64,000 nt of DNA from Candidatus Uhrbacteria bacterium (GTDB lineage: Bacteria; Patescibacteriota; Patescibacteriia; 2-12-FULL-60-25). Below are positions 35,307-42,464 of the stretch, one piece after another. The notes under the pieces were generated by a model, which saw only the letters and a program-made list of their open reading frames with translations, was not told the DNA's origin and did no database searches. Both the position numbers and the translations under genes were made by a program. The stretch spans positions 1 to 64,000 of the forward strand of contig QEVR01000003.1 in NCBI GenBank assembly GCA_003576745.1. The letters run 5' to 3'. The first letter of the stretch is position 1. Every line of letters begins with the position of its first letter.

Positions 35307-35673
35307 AGTCGATTTCATCGTCGGCGGATGCCGGCGGATGTACCCAGTACTCGTGGTTCGGAACGATTTTGAGAAACGCGCAGCGCTGAATACGCAAGAG
35401 CGTGAGGGCGCTGTCATGCATCCATGCGTCTCTATCGCCGATGAGATTTCCGAGCAGGTCTATCATGTCGCGCACGGTTTTGGCGTCATTATAAGCATCG
35501 AATGCGGCAAAGGAAGCTTCTTTGCGCAATATCAGGATGGAGGCGAAGTCCGAGCGGAGTTCATTTCGGACATCGTCGAATTTTCTGCATTCGGGATGGC
35601 GGCCGTCTTTTTTAACGCGTCCGCACACATCGCAATGAGGGAGCCCCGCGATCGGCGCGTTTTGCTTGGACAT
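35305..35673 (-). CDS. Small protein with a Cys4-like/zinc motif, unknown function
   Basis: 122 aa. The N-terminus has HCDVCGRVKKDGRHPEC, a possible zinc knuckle (C..C....C plus His). The rest is helical, with the acidic end PPASADDEID. I do not recognise a named family. It stands alone between rpsO and the divergent xer gene and has its own terminator. The long frame, ATG start and terminator support a real gene. Confidence 0.65.
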   Translation of the reverse strand: MSKQNAPIAGLPHCDVCGRVKKDGRHPECRKFDDVRNELRSDFASILILRKEASFAAFDAYNDAKTVRDMIDLLGNLIGDRDAWMHDSALTLLRIQRCAFLKIVPNHEYWVHPPASADDEID

Positions 35674-35781
35674 GATCTTTGAACGAGCGATGGAAAATCG
35701 TATGGAGAAAAGACGTTTTTGTCAAGAGGAGCGGGCGCCTCTCCTCCATTTTACGACACTCTTGTATACTCTGAAAAATAT

Positions 35782-36717
35782 ATGGCACTGAAGCTTTCTT
35801 CGTATCTTCGGAATTTCCTCGAATACCTCGAGATCGAAAAAGGACGGTCGCAAATGACCATCCGGAATTATGAGTTTTATCTTCGACGATTCATCGAATG
35901 GGCGCAGGATCCCTCGTCGGACGTGCTTACAAGCGACATAATCCGTCAATATCGCTTGTACCTGAACCGGCTTAATGACGGCCGAGGCGGGACGCTCAAA
36001 AAAACAACGCAAAATTATCACCTCATTGCCCTCCGATCTTTTTTGAAATATCTCGCCAAGCATGACGTAAAAACCCTGGCGCCAGAAAAGATCGAACTCG
36101 CAAAGCAGGGGACGCGCGACGTGGCTTTCCTCGACGCATCGGATCTGTCGCGCCTTCTCGAAGCGCCGTCCAAGAGCGATGCGCCGGAAATCCTGAAAGC
36201 CCGCGACCGTGCCATTCTTGAACTCTTTTTTTCCACGGGCCTTCGCGTGTCCGAGCTTGCGAATTTGAAAATCGATCAGGTGAATCTGAACCGCAACGAA
36301 TTTACGGTTCGCGGAAAGGGTGACAAAACGCGCGTGGTCTTTCTTTCGAATCAGGCCAAACACTACCTCCGCGAATACCTGAAAGGCCGGCAGGATGACT
36401 CTCCTTTTCTCTTCGTTCGTCATGACCGCGCGAAAAAAGCCGATGCGGAAACTGGACCCATTACGCCGCGCTCCATTGAGCGGCTCGTTCAATATTATTC
36501 TGCGGCCGCAGGCATTCCAAAAACGGTTACGCCGCATACGCTGCGTCATTCCTTTGCGACCGACCTCCTGATGAACGGCGCAGACATTCGTTCCGTACAG
36601 GCGATGCTCGGTCACGCATCCATTACCACAACGCAAATTTACACGCATGTTACCAATCAGCAGCTTCGCGAAGTGCATCAGGCCTTTCACGCGCGACAGA
36701 GGGATGAGGAGGAGTAA
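35782..36717 (+). CDS. Tyrosine recombinase, XerC/XerD type
   Basis: 311 aa from the ATG at 35782 (MALKLSSYLRNFLEYLEIEKG); an upstream extension to 35719 looks non-coding. N-terminal SAM-like core-binding domain (residues 1-100). Catalytic domain with Arg in FFSTGLRVSELANLK, Lys in the beta-hairpin KGDKTR, HTLRHSFATDLL (HxxR), GHASITTTQIYTH (His) and the nucleophile Tyr in QIYTHV. It resolves chromosome dimers at dif. A TATACT -10 at 35765-35770 leaves a leader of about 5 nt. The genome may have a single Xer protein. Confidence 0.93.
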   Translation: MALKLSSYLRNFLEYLEIEKGRSQMTIRNYEFYLRRFIEWAQDPSSDVLTSDIIRQYRLYLNRLNDGRGGTLKKTTQNYHLIALRSFLKYLAKHDVKTLAPEKIELAKQGTRDVAFLDASDLSRLLEAPSKSDAPEILKARDRAILELFFSTGLRVSELANLKIDQVNLNRNEFTVRGKGDKTRVVFLSNQAKHYLREYLKGRQDDSPFLFVRHDRAKKADAETGPITPRSIERLVQYYSAAAGIPKTVTPHTLRHSFATDLLMNGADIRSVQAMLGHASITTTQIYTHVTNQQLREVHQAFHARQRDEEE

Positions 36718-36759
36718 GTGGGAAGCAGGGAGTATAATTCTCTGAAGCACGACGCAACT

Positions 36760-37347
36760 ATGCCGCCAAAGTCTCTTCCAAAGCCAAACATACAGACCTG
36801 TCCCCCGGGCCTTCTTGCGATCGTCGACCTTATCAGCCGCGTTCCCGCGCGCGCGTCCGACCTGTTGGAATATGAAGTCATCAGACGCAAACGCGAGCTT
36901 ATCCGCACGCAGGAAGCGCGAGCGCTTTTATCATGGCATCCATGGGAAACGATGCGCCTCCTCGTCCTCTCCGGCGCCGTGGCATTTTTCCTTGCATGGT
37001 TTTTTAGCGCCATTGCTGAACTCGGGAGGTTTTACAATAGCATCGTGTCCGCCACGCACATTCAGGTTCCATTCATTGATCAGCGTCTTATTGATTTACT
37101 CGGCTTGGTGCCAAAATCATCGTTTCGGCTTTTCTCTTCCATCCCGGATTTCGGCGCCTTGGAGGCATTCTATGTAGCTTTGGGCGTCATGGCCCTTCTT
37201 GCCTTCACGAAGCTCGTCTTCATCAGCATCCATTGGAAGAAGATTAAGCTTCTCGGAGATGCTGAACGCGAACTTGGAGAGGAGTTGAAGGAGCTGGAGC
37301 GATGGAAAGAAGATTTTTCGGCCGCAAAAATGAAAACGCAGGCATGA
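36760..37347 (+). CDS. Two-helix membrane protein, unknown function
   Basis: 195 aa. Two transmembrane segments (about 65-90 and 140-165), a charged amphipathic C-terminal helix (GDAERELGEELKELERWKEDF) and a cytoplasmic N-terminus. No family recognised. The frame is open from a GTG at 36718, but 36718-36755 matches the intergenic repeat words, so the ATG at 36760 is preferred. It directly follows xer. Confidence 0.65.
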   Translation: MPPKSLPKPNIQTCPPGLLAIVDLISRVPARASDLLEYEVIRRKRELIRTQEARALLSWHPWETMRLLVLSGAVAFFLAWFFSAIAELGRFYNSIVSATHIQVPFIDQRLIDLLGLVPKSSFRLFSSIPDFGALEAFYVALGVMALLAFTKLVFISIHWKKIKLLGDAERELGEELKELERWKEDFSAAKMKTQA

Positions 37348-37435
37348 TTGACGAAACGGGAAATCCCGGTTATTCTCCAGCGTTCTTTTCTCGTATTTTT
37401 AGAAAACATTCGAGATTCGAATTCGTTTACAGAAG

Positions 37436-37634
37436 CATGTTACGTTTCCGCGAACTCGCTCCCTTGCCCTGTATGTCGCAAAGCCTCATACAGGGTCTGC
37501 GCTCGCTCGTTCATGAAAGCATGATACGCTTTCATGAACTCGCTCCCTTGCCCCTGTATGTCGCAAAGCCTCATACAGGGTCTGCGCTCGCTCGTTCATG
37601 AAAGCATGATACGCTTTCATGAACTCGCTCCCTT
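37436..37634. repeat. 85-bp tandem repeat, about 2.4 copies, abutting tRNA-Arg
   Basis: Two near-identical units with an 85-bp period (first from 37471, second from 37556) are preceded by a degenerate third. Each unit contains two hairpins, CCCTGTATG/CATACAGGG and TCATGAAAGC/GCTTTCATGA. Each ends in cgctcccttgcccctgta, whose last nine bases equal the first nine of the adjoining tRNA-Arg, so the repeat seems to have amplified from the tRNA 5' end. Confidence 0.85.
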
Positions 37635-37710
37635 GCCCCTGTAGCACAATGGATAGTGCGCCGGACTTCTAAGCCGTGCGATGTAGGTTCGACTCCTACC
37701 GGGGGCACCA
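37635..37710 (+). tRNA. tRNA-Arg (anticodon TCT)
   Basis: 76 nt with encoded CCA. Acceptor GCCCCTG/CGGGGGC; D-arm GCAC-AATGGAT-AGTGC; anticodon loop CTTCTAA; T-arm GTAGGTTCGACTCCTAC. The anticodon stem CCGGA/GCCGT has mismatches at its two ends, so it is weaker than normal. It reads AGA codons. Confidence 0.88.
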
Positions 37711-37712
37711 CC

Positions 37713-37741
37713 AAAAAACAGCAGCGTGCGCTGCTGTTTTT
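37713..37741 (+). terminator. Terminator of tRNA-Arg
   Basis: AAAAACAGCAGCG-tg-CGCTGCTGTTTTT immediately after the tRNA. Confidence 0.88.
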
Positions 37742-37870
37742 GGTTTCATGCGCGCATACGAAGCTACGGAGCGAGAATGGGGATGGAATTCATTCCCGTT
37801 TCGTCCCCGCTTTCTCTATTCATCAGAAGTGCGTTGACCACGGAACCGGTCCGGGTTAGGGTTTGTCCAT

Positions 37871-38611
37871 ATGAATATTCTCATCTACGTCATACTCGGG
37901 ATTCTCCTTATTTCTATACGTCAGGTGAACCAGTATCAGCGAGGCGTTATGCTGACGCTCGGAAAGTTTACGGGGGTCAAAGGCCCGGGCTGGCGGCTTG
38001 TATTTCCGATTTTTCAGAGTATGCGTCGAATCGACATCCGCACCAAGGCCGTGGATGTGCCCGATCAGGAGGCGATCACGAAAGATAATGTCAGCTGTCG
38101 CATCAACGCCGTCATCTACTACCGCGTGACAGATGCGGCCAAGGCCGTACTCGAAGTCGAGAATTTTTGGATGGCTGTGAGCCAACTCGCGCAGACCACC
38201 ATGCGCAATGTGGTGGGCCAGCTTATGCTCGATGAACTTCTTTCACAGCGCGATGAAGCGTCCACGCGTATACGAGAGATTATTGAAAAGGACGCGTTGG
38301 CATGGGGTCTTGAAATTTTGAACGTCGAACTCAAGGACATCCAGCTGCCGGAAGACATGAAGCGCACCATTGCCAAGCAGGCAGAAGCCGAACGCGAGCG
38401 CCGGGCCGTTATCATCAATTCCGAGGGAGAAGTGGCTGCAGCAGAAAATCTCCGCAAGGCGGCGGAAATTTTGGCGTCCTCTTCCGGTGCCCTACACCTT
38501 CGAACGCTGAACTCCATTAACGATATTTCGAGCGACCAGTCTAATACGGTTGTCTTCGCGGTACCGCTCGAAGTGCTTCGCGCATTTGAGAAGTGGGGTG
38601 GAAAAACATAG
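37871..38611 (+). CDS. Slipin/stomatin-like SPFH-domain protein
   Basis: 246 aa. An N-terminal membrane-inserting segment (MNILIYVILGILLISI) is followed by the SPFH band-7 domain: NQYQRGVMLTLGKFTGVKGPGWRLVFP, then VDVPDQEAITKDNVSCRINAVIYYRV and LDELLSQRDE, then a coiled C-terminal region (KQAEAERERRAVIINSEGE). It forms membrane microdomains and often partners with an NfeD-like protease, which is not seen here. Normal length for bacterial slipins. Confidence 0.93.
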   Translation: MNILIYVILGILLISIRQVNQYQRGVMLTLGKFTGVKGPGWRLVFPIFQSMRRIDIRTKAVDVPDQEAITKDNVSCRINAVIYYRVTDAAKAVLEVENFWMAVSQLAQTTMRNVVGQLMLDELLSQRDEASTRIREIIEKDALAWGLEILNVELKDIQLPEDMKRTIAKQAEAERERRAVIINSEGEVAAAENLRKAAEILASSSGALHLRTLNSINDISSDQSNTVVFAVPLEVLRAFEKWGGKT

Positions 38612-38670
38612 AAACGCAAACAGTCCTGACCAATTGGCGCGACCTTTGGCTACGTTCATGGGCAAAACTC

Positions 38671-38699
38671 TTGCCTCAAGCCAAAAAAGAGGCTATGAT
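38671..38699 (+). promoter_or_regulatory. Promoter of tRNA-His
   Basis: TTGCCT, a 17-nt spacer and TATGAT. The predicted start near 38706 gives a short leader to the tRNA at 38733. Confidence 0.6.
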
Positions 38700-38732
38700 C
38701 TGGCCGCTTCAGGTACAGTTTAAGAGCGTCAT

Positions 38733-38807
38733 GGTGACCATGGTGTAGAGGCAACACAGCGGGTTGTGGTCCCGTTATCATGGGTTCGATTCCCATTGGT
38801 CACCCCA
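38733..38807 (+). tRNA. tRNA-His (anticodon GTG), integration target
   Basis: 75 nt including the encoded extra G-1 that pairs with C73, diagnostic for tRNA-His. Acceptor GTGACCA/TGGTCAC; anticodon loop TTGTGGT in GCGGG/CCCGT; T-arm ATGGGTTCGATTCCCAT; CCA encoded. The serine recombinase gene on the other strand ends inside it (38778), so this tRNA is the left attachment site of the island. Confidence 0.95.
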
Positions 38808-40394
38808 TCGAGAAATAACTTCGGCAAAAGCCGGAGTTTTCTCGTTTATAGAGCCATTTTCTGTCAGTTCCAACCGCTTGTAATCCGCTTCGATAGCGGA
38901 ATAGCTATTTTTGATTGGAACGAACCAGTCACAGCCCGAAATCGTGAGTTTTTTATCTTTTATCAGGAAGTTCCAACCAAGTGCGGAGAAAATCTCGCGC
39001 TTCTTTTCCAAAGTTCCTAGAGCAAACTCTTTGCGAGCGTGGGTAACAAAACAAAACGTGCGCTCGGTGAGCTCCAACCATTTCTCGGCACGACTTTCCG
39101 TTTCCCGCAGGTTATTTTTGAGTTTGGCAATTTTTTCCTGCAAAGCGTCCCGTTCCTTCACGAAAAAGGCGTCATCAATAAGCTGGCGGTAACGCATACG
39201 GGAAAGCTCGTCGAGCTCCCTTTGCGTTTCGGCCAGTGATTTGTGCTGATTCTCGTAGATTTTCGTGCGATCCTCGATTTCTTTGTCGTTATCCCTATTC
39301 AAGATTTCCAACGCCCAGTCTTTGAATTGGGGGAGAATGGTATGCTTTTCGAGCTCCGCCTCGATCTGATCCTCAAGCTCCTTTGCGGTCATTGGCTTTT
39401 GATCGCAGGCAATGCCCTTTTTCTTTTTCGTGCAGTAATAGTAGACGTAGGTTTTGAGCTTCCCTGTCTCTTTCACTATTTTTGTCTTCTCGACAGCCGT
39501 AATCATGGAACCACAAACGGCACAGCGTATGATGCCCGTGAATGGAAAGTCGTGACTTTTAGATCGTGGTTTGCCTTTTCTCCCCAAAATGACCTGCACG
39601 CGGTCGTATTCTTCCATCGTTATCATTGGTTTGTGATTGCCTTGATAGTTTCGCCCTGTCCATTCAAACATGCCTGTGTAGAAAATGTTGGTGAACATCT
39701 TGTAGGCGACGCTTTGTGCGAGCTCCCCACCGCCTCCACGCTTGCGGGTAGGCACGCGAAAACCCCACTCCTTGTTCGCAATCTCAAGGATCATCGGCAC
39801 GGTGTAATTGCCTGTGAGCAGCATGTCCCACATTTTACGGACGAGATCGAAACGCTCTGGGTCTGGGTAGATGGTGTGTTCCAGTTTGTCGTTCAAATAA
39901 CCGAGGGGAGCGCGTGACGGCAGCCAACCGCGATCCGCTTTGCCTTCCATGCCACGCTTGCTGTTTTTACGCAGATCAATGATGAACTGGTTAGCCATGC
40001 CGCTCTCCACATTGAACAGGAGCACGTTATCGTCGGGGAGATACTGACGATCAATCGTCTGGATGGATTGCAAGATGCCTTTTTGGAGCATCCAGCTCAA
40101 TTTGCCGCTATCAATCGGGTTGCGCGACAGGCGATTGATTTGCCAGCACAGGATACCGTTCGCGTCGCCTTTCTCGATCCGTTCCAACATGCTGGTGAAC
40201 TCGGGACGGCAGTCGGGCATTTTGGCGGACTTAGCTTCGGTGATGATTTCTTTGATTTCGATCTTCAAATCGGCCGCCAAGAGTTTGAGGCGGTTGGCCT
40301 GGTCTTCGATGGATTGAACCTGCCTGTCTTCGCTTTCGGACGACTTACGCGCATACAGGAAGTAGTGCAGGTTTGGTTGGTTTGGCTTCGTCAT
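38778..40394 (-). CDS. Large serine recombinase (integrase)
   Basis: 538 aa from the ATG at 40392-40394. Resolvase domain with the catalytic Ser at about 18 (YARKSSE) and the conserved Arg in INRLSRNP. Recombinase domain with GWLPSRAPLGY. Zinc ribbon (CAVCG at about 291, with distal YYYC and GIAC). Long coiled coil at about 370-470, as in large serine integrases. The final ten codons (WGDQWESNP and stop) are read antisense through the T-arm and acceptor of tRNA-His, so integration defines the protein's C-terminus. It catalyses integration and excision of the island. Confidence 0.95.
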   Translation of the reverse strand: MTKPNQPNLHYFLYARKSSESEDRQVQSIEDQANRLKLLAADLKIEIKEIITEAKSAKMPDCRPEFTSMLERIEKGDANGILCWQINRLSRNPIDSGKLSWMLQKGILQSIQTIDRQYLPDDNVLLFNVESGMANQFIIDLRKNSKRGMEGKADRGWLPSRAPLGYLNDKLEHTIYPDPERFDLVRKMWDMLLTGNYTVPMILEIANKEWGFRVPTRKRGGGGELAQSVAYKMFTNIFYTGMFEWTGRNYQGNHKPMITMEEYDRVQVILGRKGKPRSKSHDFPFTGIIRCAVCGSMITAVEKTKIVKETGKLKTYVYYYCTKKKKGIACDQKPMTAKELEDQIEAELEKHTILPQFKDWALEILNRDNDKEIEDRTKIYENQHKSLAETQRELDELSRMRYRQLIDDAFFVKERDALQEKIAKLKNNLRETESRAEKWLELTERTFCFVTHARKEFALGTLEKKREIFSALGWNFLIKDKKLTISGCDWFVPIKNSYSAIEADYKRLELTENGSINEKTPAFAEVISRWGDQWESNP

Positions 40395-40446
40395 AGGGTT
40401 TGCCGACCAAAAAGGACGGCTCTGGTTGATCCATCGCCACAACACA

Positions 40447-40506
40447 AGAGTGCTGTTTTGCTGGCAGAGCCGCCCGTCTTGGGTGGCAAATACAGTAAAA
40501 CACTCT
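40447..40506 (-). promoter_or_regulatory. Large stem-loop between the recombinase and the 504-aa gene
   Basis: Outer arms AGAGTGcTGTTTT / AAAACACTCT enclose an inner hairpin GCCGCCC-gtctt-GGGTGGC (40469-40487). It lies after the stop at 40554 and before the recombinase start at 40394, so it may limit read-through into the integrase gene. Confidence 0.55.
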
Positions 40507-40553
40507 CGTCAGATGTGGCTTGGATCAACATTGCCATCATAGCTCATTATGCC

Positions 40554-42068
40554 TCATTTGTGAACGGTCCCGAACTCGTCGCCCAAAACCTTCTCGAACT
40601 CGTCATAGTAGATTTTGAGCCTGTCTTTCGCGGGCTCGATCCCGTCAGGGTCAATGACGAAATTGGCTTGCGGCGCGTCCATGAAATAACGGCAGTCGTA
40701 GAGCATGTATGCTTCGCTGCCGAACTTGTCTTTGATGAACCGCAAGCCGTCATTCAGCATATTGATGTCGTGTCTTATCTTTTCAAGATAGATGTTCACC
40801 TTTTCGGTCAGGTCAACATCGTAGATTTTGGAGAGACGAGCGAAGATGTCTTGAAAACCAAGCAGCAAGGCGTACTCATTCATTAGATCGCCGCGCTTGA
40901 TAATGTCGAACAGGGTGCCGACGGGCATAAACGCTTCCGCTTGGTTTTTGTAATCCGTGACGAACTTGTAGTCACCCTTCATCGGATAGAGACTCTTGCC
41001 GAGGATGGTTTCGTGTTTGCGCTCAATCCCGAAAATGTTGTCAGTGATGATGCGCGTTTCCAACTCCCCATCATCTATCATCTGTTGGATTTTCTGTTCG
41101 GCTTTAGTCTTGGCTTCCAGCCACCGTTTGAAAACCGCTTTATGTGGCAGTTTCGTGCTCGCATCGTTTACCGTTTCGTGTTTGTCGCTCAAAAACAGAG
41201 GCGCGTGTTCTTCCAGCAATCCTTCATCCAGCCATTTCCGCGTCGCGCGTTTTATCAATTCTCCCACGCTCGTTTTCCGTTCCTCGGCGCAGCCCGTGAT
41301 TTTCTCGACGAGCAACTTTTCCAACGCCACATCATCGTCCTGCTTATCAGGCAGATCAATGCCTTCGTACTCCGCCCATTTTTTCGCTACCTCCAAGAGC
41401 GGGATGTCTGCAAAGTAACCGTGAAAGCTCCACGGCTTTATGAAATCGCTCGGTTTCTTTTCTGCAAGCGCGGCCGCGTACTTGTTGAACGCCCGTTTTG
41501 AAATCAGGTCGGCGATCTCATCTTTCGCTTCGTCGGTCGCTTCGCCTTTGTCCCCGAGCAATTCATAAAGCGCGAGCTCCGACGTGAGGTAATCGCTTTC
41601 GGTCTCAATGTCTGGGTATAGCTTGAGCAAGTCCTGCCGCAACTCACCATCCATCAGATCGAAAGCATAGCGGTAGGTGACGTATTCGTGGATCAATCCA
41701 GTATTTTCCAGTATGGTGTTCAGATCGTCTTTATTGCTTCGTTTTTTGGCGAGTTCACCATCCGCTAACATGTAATAAGTAGCCGCGACTTCTGCTCGCA
41801 GATGCGCGTTCTGCGCTCGCAAATAGGCAGTCTGGGCATCAATCTCGGCAAGCAGAGCCGTCCGCCATGCACCGTTGTATTTGTTGTACTCCCTGATCTC
41901 GTAGTTGTCCTTCGGATGCCATCCTTCGACCAGAGCGTACTTGTCCGCATCGCTCAAAAATCCTTTTCCTTCGCGCTCCTCGGTCACGACGTTTTGCACG
42001 AACATCTGGCAACGTTCCTTCGGGGTGAGGTTGCCTTTCTGTAATAGGCTGGTGAGATTTTTCTTCAT
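40554..42068 (-). CDS. Island protein of unknown function (504 aa, helical)
   Basis: 504 aa, charged and largely alpha-helical, with a coiled stretch at residues 65-95 (LAEIDAQTAYLRAQNAHLRAEV). No signal peptide, membrane helix or catalytic motif that I can name. It follows the primase operon on the same strand, so it is probably expressed with replication functions. A weak AAGGACG lies upstream of the ATG. A structural or packaging-like role is possible but unsupported. Confidence 0.7.
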   Translation of the reverse strand: MKKNLTSLLQKGNLTPKERCQMFVQNVVTEEREGKGFLSDADKYALVEGWHPKDNYEIREYNKYNGAWRTALLAEIDAQTAYLRAQNAHLRAEVAATYYMLADGELAKKRSNKDDLNTILENTGLIHEYVTYRYAFDLMDGELRQDLLKLYPDIETESDYLTSELALYELLGDKGEATDEAKDEIADLISKRAFNKYAAALAEKKPSDFIKPWSFHGYFADIPLLEVAKKWAEYEGIDLPDKQDDDVALEKLLVEKITGCAEERKTSVGELIKRATRKWLDEGLLEEHAPLFLSDKHETVNDASTKLPHKAVFKRWLEAKTKAEQKIQQMIDDGELETRIITDNIFGIERKHETILGKSLYPMKGDYKFVTDYKNQAEAFMPVGTLFDIIKRGDLMNEYALLLGFQDIFARLSKIYDVDLTEKVNIYLEKIRHDINMLNDGLRFIKDKFGSEAYMLYDCRYFMDAPQANFVIDPDGIEPAKDRLKIYYDEFEKVLGDEFGTVHK

Positions 42069-42073
42069 AGTGG

Positions 42074-42445
42074 TCAGCGTCCTTTTCGTTTTTCCAAGAA
42101 CAACCCCATGACCTCAACCTTGTCGCTCAATTCGCTGATCTCGTAGGCTTTGAGCAGTTTGTCGGTCAGAAATCCGAGGCAGTTAGCGATCTTCACGTCC
42201 ATCTCCCCGCTACGCACGGCGTTGATCGTTTCTTCCAAAAGCGAGATCACGTCCTTCGGGCTCGTGAGCTTGATCGGTGGGAGAGGGGTTTTGACGACGA
42301 TTTGATTTTCCTTGCCGCCGCGCGAACGAGCATCGCGTTTTTCGTCTTCGCTCACGGCAGGATTGTGGAGATAGCAATTCTCGTCGCCCTGCATCGCCTG
42401 CGCTTGGCAGGGTTCTCCCGTGGTTGTCAGTGCTTTGCACAACAT
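42074..42445 (-). CDS. Small Cys/His zinc-motif protein
   Basis: 123 aa. The N-terminus is CKALTTTGEPCQAQAM and then ENCYLHNP, a C-x8-C-x9-C-x2-H zinc-like motif seen in small phage and mobile-element proteins. The middle is basic, and the helical C-terminus (MDVKIANCLGFLTDKLLKAYEI) may mediate dimerisation. Function unknown. It lies 5 bp upstream of the 504-aa gene and 19 bp downstream of the primase gene, so it is part of the same operon. Confidence 0.72.
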   Translation of the reverse strand: MLCKALTTTGEPCQAQAMQGDENCYLHNPAVSEDEKRDARSRGGKENQIVVKTPLPPIKLTSPKDVISLLEETINAVRSGEMDVKIANCLGFLTDKLLKAYEISELSDKVEVMGLFLEKRKGR

Positions 42446-42464
42446 AAGTTATGGGGTGGGTGGG

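Noticed and set aside
36718-36759. GTG start of the membrane protein after xer
   Set aside because: The bases match intergenic repeat words (gggagtataattctc), so the coding start is likely the ATG at 36760.
37436-37634. CRISPR array
   Set aside because: Units are contiguous with no unique spacers, only about 2.4 copies, and no cas genes nearby.
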